This document shows, in pieces, positions 26,749 through 33,645 of a DNA stretch of 33,645 nt. Below the pieces are notes generated by a model that worked only from the letters and a program-made list of their open reading frames with translations, was not told where the DNA came from and did not search any database. The position numbers and the translations under genes are program-made. The DNA comes from Candidatus Gemmiger avistercoris (GTDB lineage Bacteria; Bacillota; Clostridia; Oscillospirales; Ruminococcaceae). Where the stretch lies: contig DXBF01000038.1 of assembly GCA_019116705.1 (NCBI GenBank), positions 1 through 33,645 of the forward strand, read 5' to 3'. The stretch's first letter is position 1. Each line of letters starts with the position of its first letter.

Positions 26749-27672
26749 ATGCCCGGAACTGCGGCTCCGGCAAAAGCAGCCCCCAAAAAGGGAATGAATA
26801 AGTCCCTGCGGGAAAGCTTGATCGCCTACAGCTTCATTGCCCCGAACTTCATCGGTTTCTGCATCATCACCCTGGTACCGATGGTCATTTCCATCGGCCT
26901 GGCATTCTGCGACTGGGACGGTGTGCACCCGGTCGAGTTCATCGGCCTGCAAAACTTCCTGGACCTTTTGAAAGACGATACCTTCAAGGCGTCTTTCGTC
27001 AACACCATCGTCTACACCGTGGGCACCGTGCCCCTGACGCTGGTCTGCAGCCTGGGCCTGGCCATCCTGCTCAACCAGAAGGTCAAATTCCGCAATTTCT
27101 TCCGCACGGTTTCGTTCTTCCCCTACGTGGCCTCCCTGGTCGCGGTGGCGGCGGTGTGGAACATGATCTTCAACCCCGCCATGGGCCCCGTCAACCAGCT
27201 GCTCTCCATGCTGGGCGTGGCCCAGCAGGACCTGCCCCGCTGGGCGGCCGGCCGCGACACCGCCATGATCACGGTCATCCTGTTCAGCGTGTGGAAGAAC
27301 ATGGGCTATTACATGGTCATCTACCTGGCCGGCCTGCAGGGCACCAACCTGGAGCTCAACGAGGCCGCCGAGCTGGACGGCGCCAACAAGTGGCAGATCT
27401 TCTGGCACGTTACGCTGCCCCAGCTGCGCCCCACCACCTTCTTCGTCATCATCATGCTGACCATCAACTCCTTCAAGGTGTATGACCAGATGTACATGAT
27501 CACCCAGGGCGGCCCCGGCAACGCCACCATGACCCTGGTCTACGACATTTACAACGTGGCCTTCGTCAACACCCCGCGCTACGGGTACGCCAGCGCGATC
27601 TCGATGGTGCTGTTCATCCTGGTGCTCATCGTCACGCTGGTCCAGTTCCGCGGCTCGGCCGCCAACGAATAA
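26749..27672 (+). CDS. ABC sugar permease, MalF/UgpA-type
   Basis: A 307-residue membrane permease with about six helices and the ATPase-contact EAA loop (EAAELDGANKWQIFWHVTLP, about 205-224). A Lys/Pro/Ala-rich N-terminal cytoplasmic leader of about 22 residues precedes the first helix. It forms a heterodimer with the next gene product to move the sugar delivered by the lipoprotein. AAGGAGG lies 9 bases before the ATG. No ATPase is encoded in the window. Confidence 0.95.
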   Translation: MPGTAAPAKAAPKKGMNKSLRESLIAYSFIAPNFIGFCIITLVPMVISIGLAFCDWDGVHPVEFIGLQNFLDLLKDDTFKASFVNTIVYTVGTVPLTLVCSLGLAILLNQKVKFRNFFRTVSFFPYVASLVAVAAVWNMIFNPAMGPVNQLLSMLGVAQQDLPRWAAGRDTAMITVILFSVWKNMGYYMVIYLAGLQGTNLELNEAAELDGANKWQIFWHVTLPQLRPTTFFVIIMLTINSFKVYDQMYMITQGGPGNATMTLVYDIYNVAFVNTPRYGYASAISMVLFILVLIVTLVQFRGSAANE

Positions 27673-27690
27673 GAGAGGAGGAATCACAGT

Positions 27691-28551
27691 ATGGCACAAA
27701 CTACGGCAGTCAAAGAGCATTCCTCCAAGATGCAGCACCGGGTGGCGATGTTCTTCGTCTACCTGCTGCTGATCCTCATCGCGGCGCTGATGCTGATCCC
27801 CTTTATCTGGATGCTGTCTGCGTCCTTCAAACTGAACAAGGATGTTTTCACCTTCCCCATCGAGTGGATCCCCTCCAACCCGCGGCCCCAGAACTACGTG
27901 GATATCTGGACCCGCATCCCGCTGCTGACCTTCATCGGCAATACGGCCAAGCTGACCATCATCGTCACGCTGCTGCAGCTGTTCACCTCGTCCTTCGCGG
28001 CGTATGCCTTCGCCAAGCTGAAGTTCAAGGGCAAGAATACGCTGTTCCTGGGCTACATCGCCACCATCGCCCTGCCCTGGCAGGCGTACATGGTGCCGCA
28101 GTTCATGATGCTGCGCTCCTGGGGGCTCAACAACACCCATCTGGCCATCATTCTGCTGCAGGCGTTCTCGGCCTTCGGCGTGTTCCTGATGAAGCAGTTC
28201 TATGAGGGCGTCCCCACCGAACTGTGTGAAGCCGCCCGCATCGACGGCCTGTCGGAATACGGCATCTGGGCGCGCATCATGCTGCCGCTTTCCAAGCCGG
28301 CAATCTCCACCCTCGTCATTTTCACCTTCGTTTCCACCTGGAACGACTTCCTGGGTCCCTTGATCTACCTGACCGAGACCCGGCTCAAGACCATCCAGAT
28401 CGGCCTGCGCATGTTCATCAGCCAGTATTCTGCGGAATACGGCCTGATCATGGCGGCGTCCGTCATTGCCCTGATCCCCGTGCTGATCGTCTTCCTGTCG
28501 CTGCAGAAGTACTTCGTGCAGGGCGTCGCATCCGCCGGCCTGAAAGGCTGA
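27691..28551 (+). CDS. ABC sugar permease, MalG/UgpE-type
   Basis: A 286-residue membrane permease with six predicted helices and the EAA loop EAARIDGLSEYGIWARIMLP (about 179-198). It is the partner of the preceding permease. GAGAGGAGG precedes the ATG and the gap is 18 bases. As in other Gram-positive carbohydrate importers of this class, a shared ATPase (MsmK/MsiK type) encoded elsewhere is expected. Confidence 0.95.
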   Translation: MAQTTAVKEHSSKMQHRVAMFFVYLLLILIAALMLIPFIWMLSASFKLNKDVFTFPIEWIPSNPRPQNYVDIWTRIPLLTFIGNTAKLTIIVTLLQLFTSSFAAYAFAKLKFKGKNTLFLGYIATIALPWQAYMVPQFMMLRSWGLNNTHLAIILLQAFSAFGVFLMKQFYEGVPTELCEAARIDGLSEYGIWARIMLPLSKPAISTLVIFTFVSTWNDFLGPLIYLTETRLKTIQIGLRMFISQYSAEYGLIMAASVIALIPVLIVFLSLQKYFVQGVASAGLKG

Positions 28552-28595
28552 TTTCTTATCAAAAGGGGCAGCGCCCCGCAAAAACTTTACCCCGA

Positions 28596-28629
28596 GGGGG
28601 CACGGCGTATGGCCCGTGCCCTCTTTTTT
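28596..28629 (+). terminator. Terminator after the ABC permease genes
   Basis: GGGCACGG (28598-28605) pairs with CCGTGCCC (28614-28621), extendable by two pairs, then C and T6 (28624-28629). It separates the importer from the hydrolase genes, perhaps partially, since I see no clear promoter before the GH88 start at 28654. Just upstream, GGGGC-AGC-GCCCC (28565-28577) is another small hairpin. Confidence 0.75.
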
Positions 28630-28653
28630 AACGCCAAGATCCCGAGGTGTATC

Positions 28654-29814
28654 ATGAAACAATACGATCTTCCCGTCCTGACCGACGCCCAGGCCGCCGC
28701 GGCGCTGGATACCGCCGTGGAGCAGGTGCGCGTCAACCTGCCGCTGTATACCTTCCGCTGCCAGAACCATTCCAGCGTGCAAAACATCTACCCTGCCTGC
28801 GACAACGACCAGTGGACCTGCGGCTTCTGGCCCGGCGAAGTCTGGCTGAGCTATGAGCGCACCGGGGACGAAGCCTTCAAAAAGACGGCCATGACCCTGG
28901 TGGCCAGCTTCGACCACCGCATCCGCCACAAGATCGAAGTGGACCACCACGACATGGGCTTCCTGTACAGCCCCTCCTGCGTGGCGGCCTACAAGCTCAC
29001 CGGCGACGCCGCCGCCCGGGACGCCGCCATCCTGGCCGCCGACCAGCTCATCAGCCGCTTCCAGCCCAAGGGCCAGTTCATCCAGGCCTGGGGCGAGATG
29101 GGCGCGCCGGAAAACTACCGCTACATCATCGACTGCCTGCTGAACCTGCCGCTGCTGTACTGGGCCAGCGAGGTCACCGGCGACGCAAAGTACGCCGACA
29201 TCGCCCACCGGCACATCACCACCTGCCTGGCCAACTCCTTCCGGCCCGACGGTTCCACCTACCACACCTTCTTCATGAACCCCGACGGCACCCCCAGCCA
29301 CGGCGCCACCTGCCAGGGCTACCGGGACGACAGTTTCTGGGCCCGCGGCCAGGCGTGGGGCGTTTACGGCAGCGTGCTGAGCTACCGCTACACCCGCAAC
29401 CCCGAATACCTGGACACCTTCCGCCGCGCGCTGGAATTCTACCTGACCCGCCTGCCCGACGACCTCGTACCCTACTGGGACATGATCTTCACCTCCGGCA
29501 GCGAGGAACCGCGCGATTCCTCCTCGGCGGCCATCGTGGCCTGCGGCCTGCTGGAAGCCGTCAAGTGGGTGGGGGCCGAAGAGGGTGCCGGGTACGAAAA
29601 GCTGGCCCGCCAGATGCTGGCCAGCCTGGTGCAGCACTACGCCGTCACCGACCGCAAGCCCGGCGGCGGCCAGCTGCTGCACGGCACCTACAGCAAAAAG
29701 AGCCCCTACAACACCTGCACCCCCGAGGGCGTGGACGAATGCACCAGCTGGGGCGACTACTTCTACATGGAGGCGCTGACCCGCCTGACCAAAGATTGGC
29801 AGCTGTACTGGTAA
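28654..29814 (+). CDS. ugl: GH88 unsaturated glucuronyl hydrolase
   Basis: A 386-residue cytosolic enzyme of the GH88 family, which hydrates the double bond of 4,5-unsaturated uronic acids left by polysaccharide lyases and so releases the next sugar. Family motifs are NDQWTCGFWPGEVWLSYE (51-68), DHHDMGFLYSPS (97-108), YIIDCLLNLPLL (157-168) and DDSFWARGQAWG (225-236). D100 and D160 match the two catalytic aspartates (D88 and D149 in the Bacillus GL1 enzyme). Start ATG 28654 follows GAGGTG; an upstream in-frame start would lie in the terminator. Its presence strongly supports a lyase-based pathway with the heparinase-like protein. The related GH105 family is an alternative but fits less well. 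Confidence 0.92.
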   Translation: MKQYDLPVLTDAQAAAALDTAVEQVRVNLPLYTFRCQNHSSVQNIYPACDNDQWTCGFWPGEVWLSYERTGDEAFKKTAMTLVASFDHRIRHKIEVDHHDMGFLYSPSCVAAYKLTGDAAARDAAILAADQLISRFQPKGQFIQAWGEMGAPENYRYIIDCLLNLPLLYWASEVTGDAKYADIAHRHITTCLANSFRPDGSTYHTFFMNPDGTPSHGATCQGYRDDSFWARGQAWGVYGSVLSYRYTRNPEYLDTFRRALEFYLTRLPDDLVPYWDMIFTSGSEEPRDSSSAAIVACGLLEAVKWVGAEEGAGYEKLARQMLASLVQHYAVTDRKPGGGQLLHGTYSKKSPYNTCTPEGVDECTSWGDYFYMEALTRLTKDWQLYW

Positions 29815-29839
29815 CTTCGCCTGCCGTTATAGGCGGCAT

Positions 29840-29896
29840 GTTTCAGTGGGCGTCTCCACCGGCGGCACAGGTCCGCCGATGGAGACGGATCTGAAA
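29840..29896 (+). repeat. Long imperfect hairpin upstream of uidA
   Basis: Three paired blocks nest: TTTCAG (29841-29846) with CTGAAA (29891-29896), GTCTCCA (29852-29858) with TGGAGAC (29880-29886), and CGGCGG (29860-29865) with CCGCCG (29873-29878) around a 7-base loop. No T-tract follows, so it is not a standard terminator. It fills half of the gap between GH88 and uidA. Confidence 0.6.
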
Positions 29897-29937
29897 TACC
29901 GTTTCCAACGCTTCGATTTGTAAAAGAAGGTATATGT

Positions 29938-31734
29938 ATGTTGTACCCCCAGCAAAACGCCGCCCGCCTGTGTGTGGAACAAAGCGGTGTGTGGGATTTC
30001 TGCCTGAGCCATGACCCGCAGGGGGCGGACATCGACCCCGCCGCCCCGCTGCCCGGCGCGCGCCCCATGGCGGTGCCCGGCAGCTACAACGACCAGGGCG
30101 AGGACAAGGCCCTGCGGGACCATTACGGCTGGGCCTTCTACCAGAAGCCGCTCACCCTGCCCGCTCTCTGCGCCGGGCAGCGGGTGGTGCTGCGCTTCGG
30201 GGCCGTCACCCACAAGGCCCGGGTCTGGCTGGACGGCCGCCTGATCGCCGAACATACCGGCGGCTTCCTGCCCTTTGAAGCCGACATCACCGGCCTGCTG
30301 GCCCCCGGCGGCACCGCCCGGCTGACCGTCGCCTGCGACAACCGGGTGGACCATTCCACCCTGCCCGTGGGCAACGAACCGGGGCAGATCGCCTTCTTCG
30401 GCTCCGACAACGCGGGCATCCCCTCGGTGGAACACGGCAAGGCGTCCGCCGCGCCCCAGAACCGCCCCAACTTCGACTTCTTCAACTATGCGGGCATCCA
30501 ACGCCCGGTGTGGCTCTACACCACCCCGCAGGACTTCATCCGGGATATCACGCTGGTGCCCCACAACGACGGCCGCCTGGACTACTCCGTGGAAACGGCG
30601 GGGCAGGGGACCGTCGCCCTGACGGTGCTGGACCCCGGCGGCGCGCCGGTGGCCCGGGGCGAGGGCGCCCGGGGCACCCTGACCGTGCCGGACCCCCGCC
30701 TGTGGGAACCCTGGCCCGGCACGCCCGCCCTGTACACGGTGGAAGTGTGCTTCGGCGCCGACCGCTACCGCCAGACCTTCGGCTTCCGGCAGATCCGGGT
30801 GGAGGGCACGCGGGTGCTGCTCAACGGCAAGCCGCTGTACTTCAAGGGATGCAGCAAGCACGAGGACTCGGCCTTCCATGGCCGCGGCCTGGACCCCTGC
30901 CTAAACGTCAAGGACGCAGGGCTGCTCCACTGGCTGGGGGCCAACGCCGTGCGCACCAGCCACTACCCCTACAGCGAGGAATTTTACGACCTCTGCGACC
31001 GGGAGGGCGTGCTGGTCATCGACGAGACGCCCGCCGTCGGCATCGGCGCGGGGGCGGACCAGGACCCCTATCAGACGTTCCCCATCGCGGCGCACCACCG
31101 CGACGTGCTGCGGGACATGATCGGCCGGGACAAAAACCACCCCTGCGTCGTCATGTGGAGCCTGGGCAACGAGCCGGACCTGGAGCATTTTCCCCGGTCC
31201 GCCTGCGCCTACTGGCGGCCGCTGTACGAGCAGGCCCACGCCCTGGACCCCCAGGGCCGCCCGGTAACGCTGGTCTGCTGCCAGAACGACTATACCCAAG
31301 ACATCACCACCCGCACCATGGACGTGGTCTGCCTGAACCGCTACTACGGCTGGTACAACCTGTCCGGCGATCTGGACGCCGCCTGCCGCGCCTGGCGGGA
31401 GGAACTGGACTTCTGGGCGCAGCAGGGCAAGCCGGTCATGCTCACCGAGTACGGCGCCGACACCGTGGAGGGCCTGCACGATACCCGCGCCGGCATGTTC
31501 AGCGAGGAGTTCCAGGCCGAATACTATGAGCGGATCGACGCCGTCTGCGACGAATACCCCTTCTTTGTGGGCGAGATCCTGTGGAATTTCGCGGATTTCG
31601 CCACCATCCAGGGGCCCATGCGGGTGGGCGGCAACCGCAAGGGCATTTTCACCCGGGACCGCCGCCCCAAGCTGGCCGCGCACCTGCTGCGCCGCCGCTG
31701 GCACGGCATCCCCAATTTCGGTTACAAGGAGTGA
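29938..31734 (+). CDS. uidA: GH2 beta-glucuronidase
   Basis: A 598-residue cytosolic enzyme that hydrolyses beta-glucuronides. Three GH2 domains are visible: an N-terminal sugar-binding sandwich, an immunoglobulin-like domain (about 190-285) and a TIM barrel (about 290-598). Acid/base is E412 (GNEPD) and nucleophile E504 (LTEYGADT). NRYYGWY (467-473) and RVGGNRKGIFTRDR (562-575) match E. coli UidA closely. N566 and K568 form the NxK motif that recognises the glucuronate carboxylate, at the same numbers as in E. coli. The active-site loop between AVG (366-368) and DKNHP (398) is shorter than in E. coli. AGAAGG precedes the ATG. It probably acts on glycan-derived glucuronides but could also cleave host drug glucuronides. 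Confidence 0.95.
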   Translation: MLYPQQNAARLCVEQSGVWDFCLSHDPQGADIDPAAPLPGARPMAVPGSYNDQGEDKALRDHYGWAFYQKPLTLPALCAGQRVVLRFGAVTHKARVWLDGRLIAEHTGGFLPFEADITGLLAPGGTARLTVACDNRVDHSTLPVGNEPGQIAFFGSDNAGIPSVEHGKASAAPQNRPNFDFFNYAGIQRPVWLYTTPQDFIRDITLVPHNDGRLDYSVETAGQGTVALTVLDPGGAPVARGEGARGTLTVPDPRLWEPWPGTPALYTVEVCFGADRYRQTFGFRQIRVEGTRVLLNGKPLYFKGCSKHEDSAFHGRGLDPCLNVKDAGLLHWLGANAVRTSHYPYSEEFYDLCDREGVLVIDETPAVGIGAGADQDPYQTFPIAAHHRDVLRDMIGRDKNHPCVVMWSLGNEPDLEHFPRSACAYWRPLYEQAHALDPQGRPVTLVCCQNDYTQDITTRTMDVVCLNRYYGWYNLSGDLDAACRAWREELDFWAQQGKPVMLTEYGADTVEGLHDTRAGMFSEEFQAEYYERIDAVCDEYPFFVGEILWNFADFATIQGPMRVGGNRKGIFTRDRRPKLAAHLLRRRWHGIPNFGYKE

Positions 31735-31739
31735 ACAGG

Positions 31740-33446
31740 ATGGAACTGAATACCCGTAAGGACTTTGAAGCGCTGATGCACAAGATCCTGCAGCCGCTTC
31801 TGCCGCTGTACTCCCCGGGCGGGGCGCTGCTCCAGCTGGGGGACACCGGCGTGACCTACCCCCGCCGCACCATCGGCATGGAGGGCTTCTCCCGCCCGCT
31901 GTGGGCGCTGGCCCCCTACTGGCTGGGCGGCGGGCAGCCCGGTCCCTTCGCGGAAGTGTACCGCCGGGGCCTGGCCGCCGGCGCCGACCCGGACGGCCCC
32001 GAATACTGGGGCAGCCCCGGCGACTACGACCAGCTTTTTGTGGAGATGGCCGCCATCGCCTGCGCCATACTGGAAGTGCCCGCCGTCGTGTGGGAGCCGC
32101 TGGCCGAAAACGAAAAGCAGAACCTGGCCCGCTGGCTGAACACCATCAACACCCATGAACTGCCCCACTGCAACTGGCTGTTCTTCCGGGTTTTGGTCGA
32201 TCTGGCGCTGGACTCGGTGGGCATGCCCTGCGACCTGCCCCAGATGGAGCGGGACCTGGACGAGATCGACAGCTGGTACGTGGGCGATGGCTGGTACACC
32301 GACGGCACGCCCTCCATCAAGCCGCAGCGGGACTATTACATTCCCTGGGCGCTGCAATATTACGGCGTGCTGTACAGCGTCTTTGCCGCCAAGCGGGCCC
32401 CCGCCCGGGCCGAGCGCTTCCGCCGCCGCGCGCTGGAATTCGGCCGCCAGTTCGCTTTCTGGTTCGACGAAAACGGCGCGGCGCTGCCCTACGGCCGCAG
32501 CCTGGGCTACCGCTTCGGCCAGTGCGCGTTCTACTCGGCCTGCGTGTTCGCAGGGCTGGAACCGCTGCCGCTGCCGGTGATGAAAGGCATCATCGTGCGC
32601 AACCTGCAGTGGTGGATGGAAAAGCCCATCTTTGACCGGGACGGCGTGCTGACCATCGGCTACACCTACCCGCAGCTGTACATGAGCGAGCGCTACAACG
32701 CCCCCGGCAGCCCCTACTGGGGCATGAAGAGCTTTGTGGTGCTGGCTCTGCCGGCGGACCACCCCTTCTGGTCTGCTGAAGCCGCGCCGCTGCCCCGCAT
32801 GCCGGAACTCTACGCCATGCAGAGCGCCGACCTGCTGTTCCAGCGCCTGCCCGACGGCCAGGTGAACGCCTACGCCCCGGCGGAGGTGGAACAGAACGAG
32901 CACGGCCAGTTTGCCGAAAAGTACGCCAAGTTCGTCTACAACACGCGGTTCGGCTTCTCGGCCAGCCGCAGCTATGTGCAGCTGGAACAGGCCGCGCCCG
33001 ACAGCATGCTGGCCTTCGTCATCGACGGCTACACCTTCGTGCGCCGCCACAGCGAGCGCTTCCAGCTGCTGGGCGACCGGCTGCTCAGCCAGTGGTCGCC
33101 CTTTGCGGGCATCACCGTCACCACCGAGCTGATCCCCCAGGGGCGGGGGCATATCCGCCGCCATACCGTGCAGAGCGACGTGGCCTGCACCGCCTATGAC
33201 TGCGGGTTCGCCGTGCCCAAGTTCTGCGACGGTTTTGCCGCCGCGGCCGAAGGCGCTTCGGCCGAAGCGTGCAACGCCGCCCAGCGCTGCGTGGTCACCG
33301 GGCAGGGGGGCGGCGCCGGCGTCATCGTGGACGCCTGGCCCAACACCAGCCTCTACGCCGCCAACACCGTGATCCCCGCGGTGCGGTACGACATCCCGGC
33401 CGGCGCCTGCGAACTGACCACCCGCGTCGAAAGCTGGAGCCGCTGA
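31740..33446 (+). CDS. DUF2264 family protein, probable glycosidase
   Basis: A 568-residue cytosolic protein of the DUF2264 family (PF10022). Family-like segments are MEGFSRPLWALAPYW (about 42-56), WGSPGDYDQLFVEMAAIA, the mid region WYVGDGWYTDG and DYYIPWALQYYGVLY, and a C-terminal beta-rich region (about 400-568) with TRFGFSASRSY. The first part is probably an alpha/alpha barrel, as in GH88 and lyase enzymes. I recall this family being linked to a beta-glucuronidase CAZy family (GH154), but could not check it. Start ATG 31740 has AAGGAG at 31726-31731 overlapping the uidA stop; gap is 5 bases, so the two are coupled. It is the last gene of the plus arm. Confidence 0.85.
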   Translation: MELNTRKDFEALMHKILQPLLPLYSPGGALLQLGDTGVTYPRRTIGMEGFSRPLWALAPYWLGGGQPGPFAEVYRRGLAAGADPDGPEYWGSPGDYDQLFVEMAAIACAILEVPAVVWEPLAENEKQNLARWLNTINTHELPHCNWLFFRVLVDLALDSVGMPCDLPQMERDLDEIDSWYVGDGWYTDGTPSIKPQRDYYIPWALQYYGVLYSVFAAKRAPARAERFRRRALEFGRQFAFWFDENGAALPYGRSLGYRFGQCAFYSACVFAGLEPLPLPVMKGIIVRNLQWWMEKPIFDRDGVLTIGYTYPQLYMSERYNAPGSPYWGMKSFVVLALPADHPFWSAEAAPLPRMPELYAMQSADLLFQRLPDGQVNAYAPAEVEQNEHGQFAEKYAKFVYNTRFGFSASRSYVQLEQAAPDSMLAFVIDGYTFVRRHSERFQLLGDRLLSQWSPFAGITVTTELIPQGRGHIRRHTVQSDVACTAYDCGFAVPKFCDGFAAAAEGASAEACNAAQRCVVTGQGGGAGVIVDAWPNTSLYAANTVIPAVRYDIPAGACELTTRVESWSR

Positions 33447-33645
33447 ACCGTCAAAAGGGGCAACAGTCGCCCACGGCAATTGCCTAAGGCTCCTGTTTGA
33501 CGGGTTGCGGCGCCCGCATCGCGCGGCGCGTCTTGGGGCGCTTGCGCTCTGCGACCGCTGCCCCTGCTCCGCCTTGCTGCATCCGCCGCAGGCGGCGATT
33601 TTAAAATATACCATGCGCTGCAAAGACCCGTGCGCCTGCCTTGGC
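33447..33645 (+). other. Non-coding end of the window with hairpins
   Basis: I see no gene here. Directly after the stop, 33448-33461 pairs with 33489-33503 (one bulge, one G-U) around a 27-base loop that contains the palindrome GGCAATTGCC (33475-33484). Near the end, CCGCC (33583-33587) and GGCGG (33591-33595) are followed by CGATTTTAAAA, a weak terminator. The 12-mer TCAAAAGGGGCA (33451-33462) also occurs at 28559-28570, right after another stop codon. Confidence 0.5.

Noticed and set aside
25246-29682. A 1478-codon open frame on the minus strand opposite the importer and GH88 genes
   Set aside because: It lies antisense to four well-supported genes, its translation is low-complexity (G, V, H, Q, D-rich) with no domain, and such frames arise from GC-biased third positions on the sense strand.

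Overview
The window is GC-rich, densely packed DNA with Gram-positive signals: strong AGGAGG-type ribosome binding sites, intrinsic terminators, a lipobox sugar-binding protein, YesM/YesN-type two-component genes and a LicT/BglG antiterminator. Together with the six-subunit Ech hydrogenase this suggests an anaerobic gut clostridium of the Oscillospiraceae/Ruminococcaceae, perhaps near Faecalibacterium, Gemmiger or Subdoligranulum. The placement is inferred from gene content and composition; no rRNA or marker gene is present. I see no insertion sequence, prophage, CRISPR array or tRNA.

Layout. (1) 64-5475: promoter, six-gene operon for an energy-converting [NiFe] hydrogenase (EchABCDEF order), terminator. 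Both NiFe-binding cysteine pairs are present in EchE. EchF is unusual: its 2[4Fe-4S] domain is duplicated, giving four cluster motifs. (2) 5486-6662: a minus-strand pair (DUF3793 protein, flavodoxin) behind a near-consensus promoter, two GTTAG/CTAAC palindromes resembling DtxR/IdeR-type metal boxes, and a terminator-like hairpin in the leader. (3) 6683-7581: an unrecognised membrane protein. (4) 7588-11650: an RpiR-type regulator divergent from an EIICB phosphotransferase permease and a GH4 6-phospho-alpha-glucosidase, with three phased ACATGT palindromes between them. (5) 11716-16226: a beta-glucoside operon (EIIBCA, GH1 6-phospho-beta-glucosidase, LicT-type antiterminator) with a readable antitermination leader: promoter, RAT site, and a terminator that overlaps the RAT. 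(6) 16253-17235: an AEC-family permease.

(7) 17248-33446 looks like one divergent locus for import and intracellular breakdown of uronic-acid-containing glycans, possibly glycosaminoglycan fragments. The minus arm, in transcription order, encodes a YesM-like sensor kinase, a YesN-like response regulator, a cytosolic heparinase II/III-like protein, a small P-loop kinase, a cytosolic F5/8C-type protein and a YesL-like membrane protein with an extra exported domain. The plus arm encodes a sugar-binding lipoprotein, two ABC permeases (no ATPase), a GH88 unsaturated glucuronyl hydrolase, a GH2 beta-glucuronidase (uidA, with N566/K568) and a DUF2264 protein. The inferred logic: the kinase and regulator sense an extracellular glycan, the ABC system imports oligosaccharides, and the lyase, GH88, GH2 and DUF2264 proteins dismantle them in the cytoplasm. 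The P-loop kinase, F5/8C protein and YesL-like protein have no obvious place in that scheme and are the best candidates for undescribed biology here. The final 200 bases are non-coding and can form hairpins.
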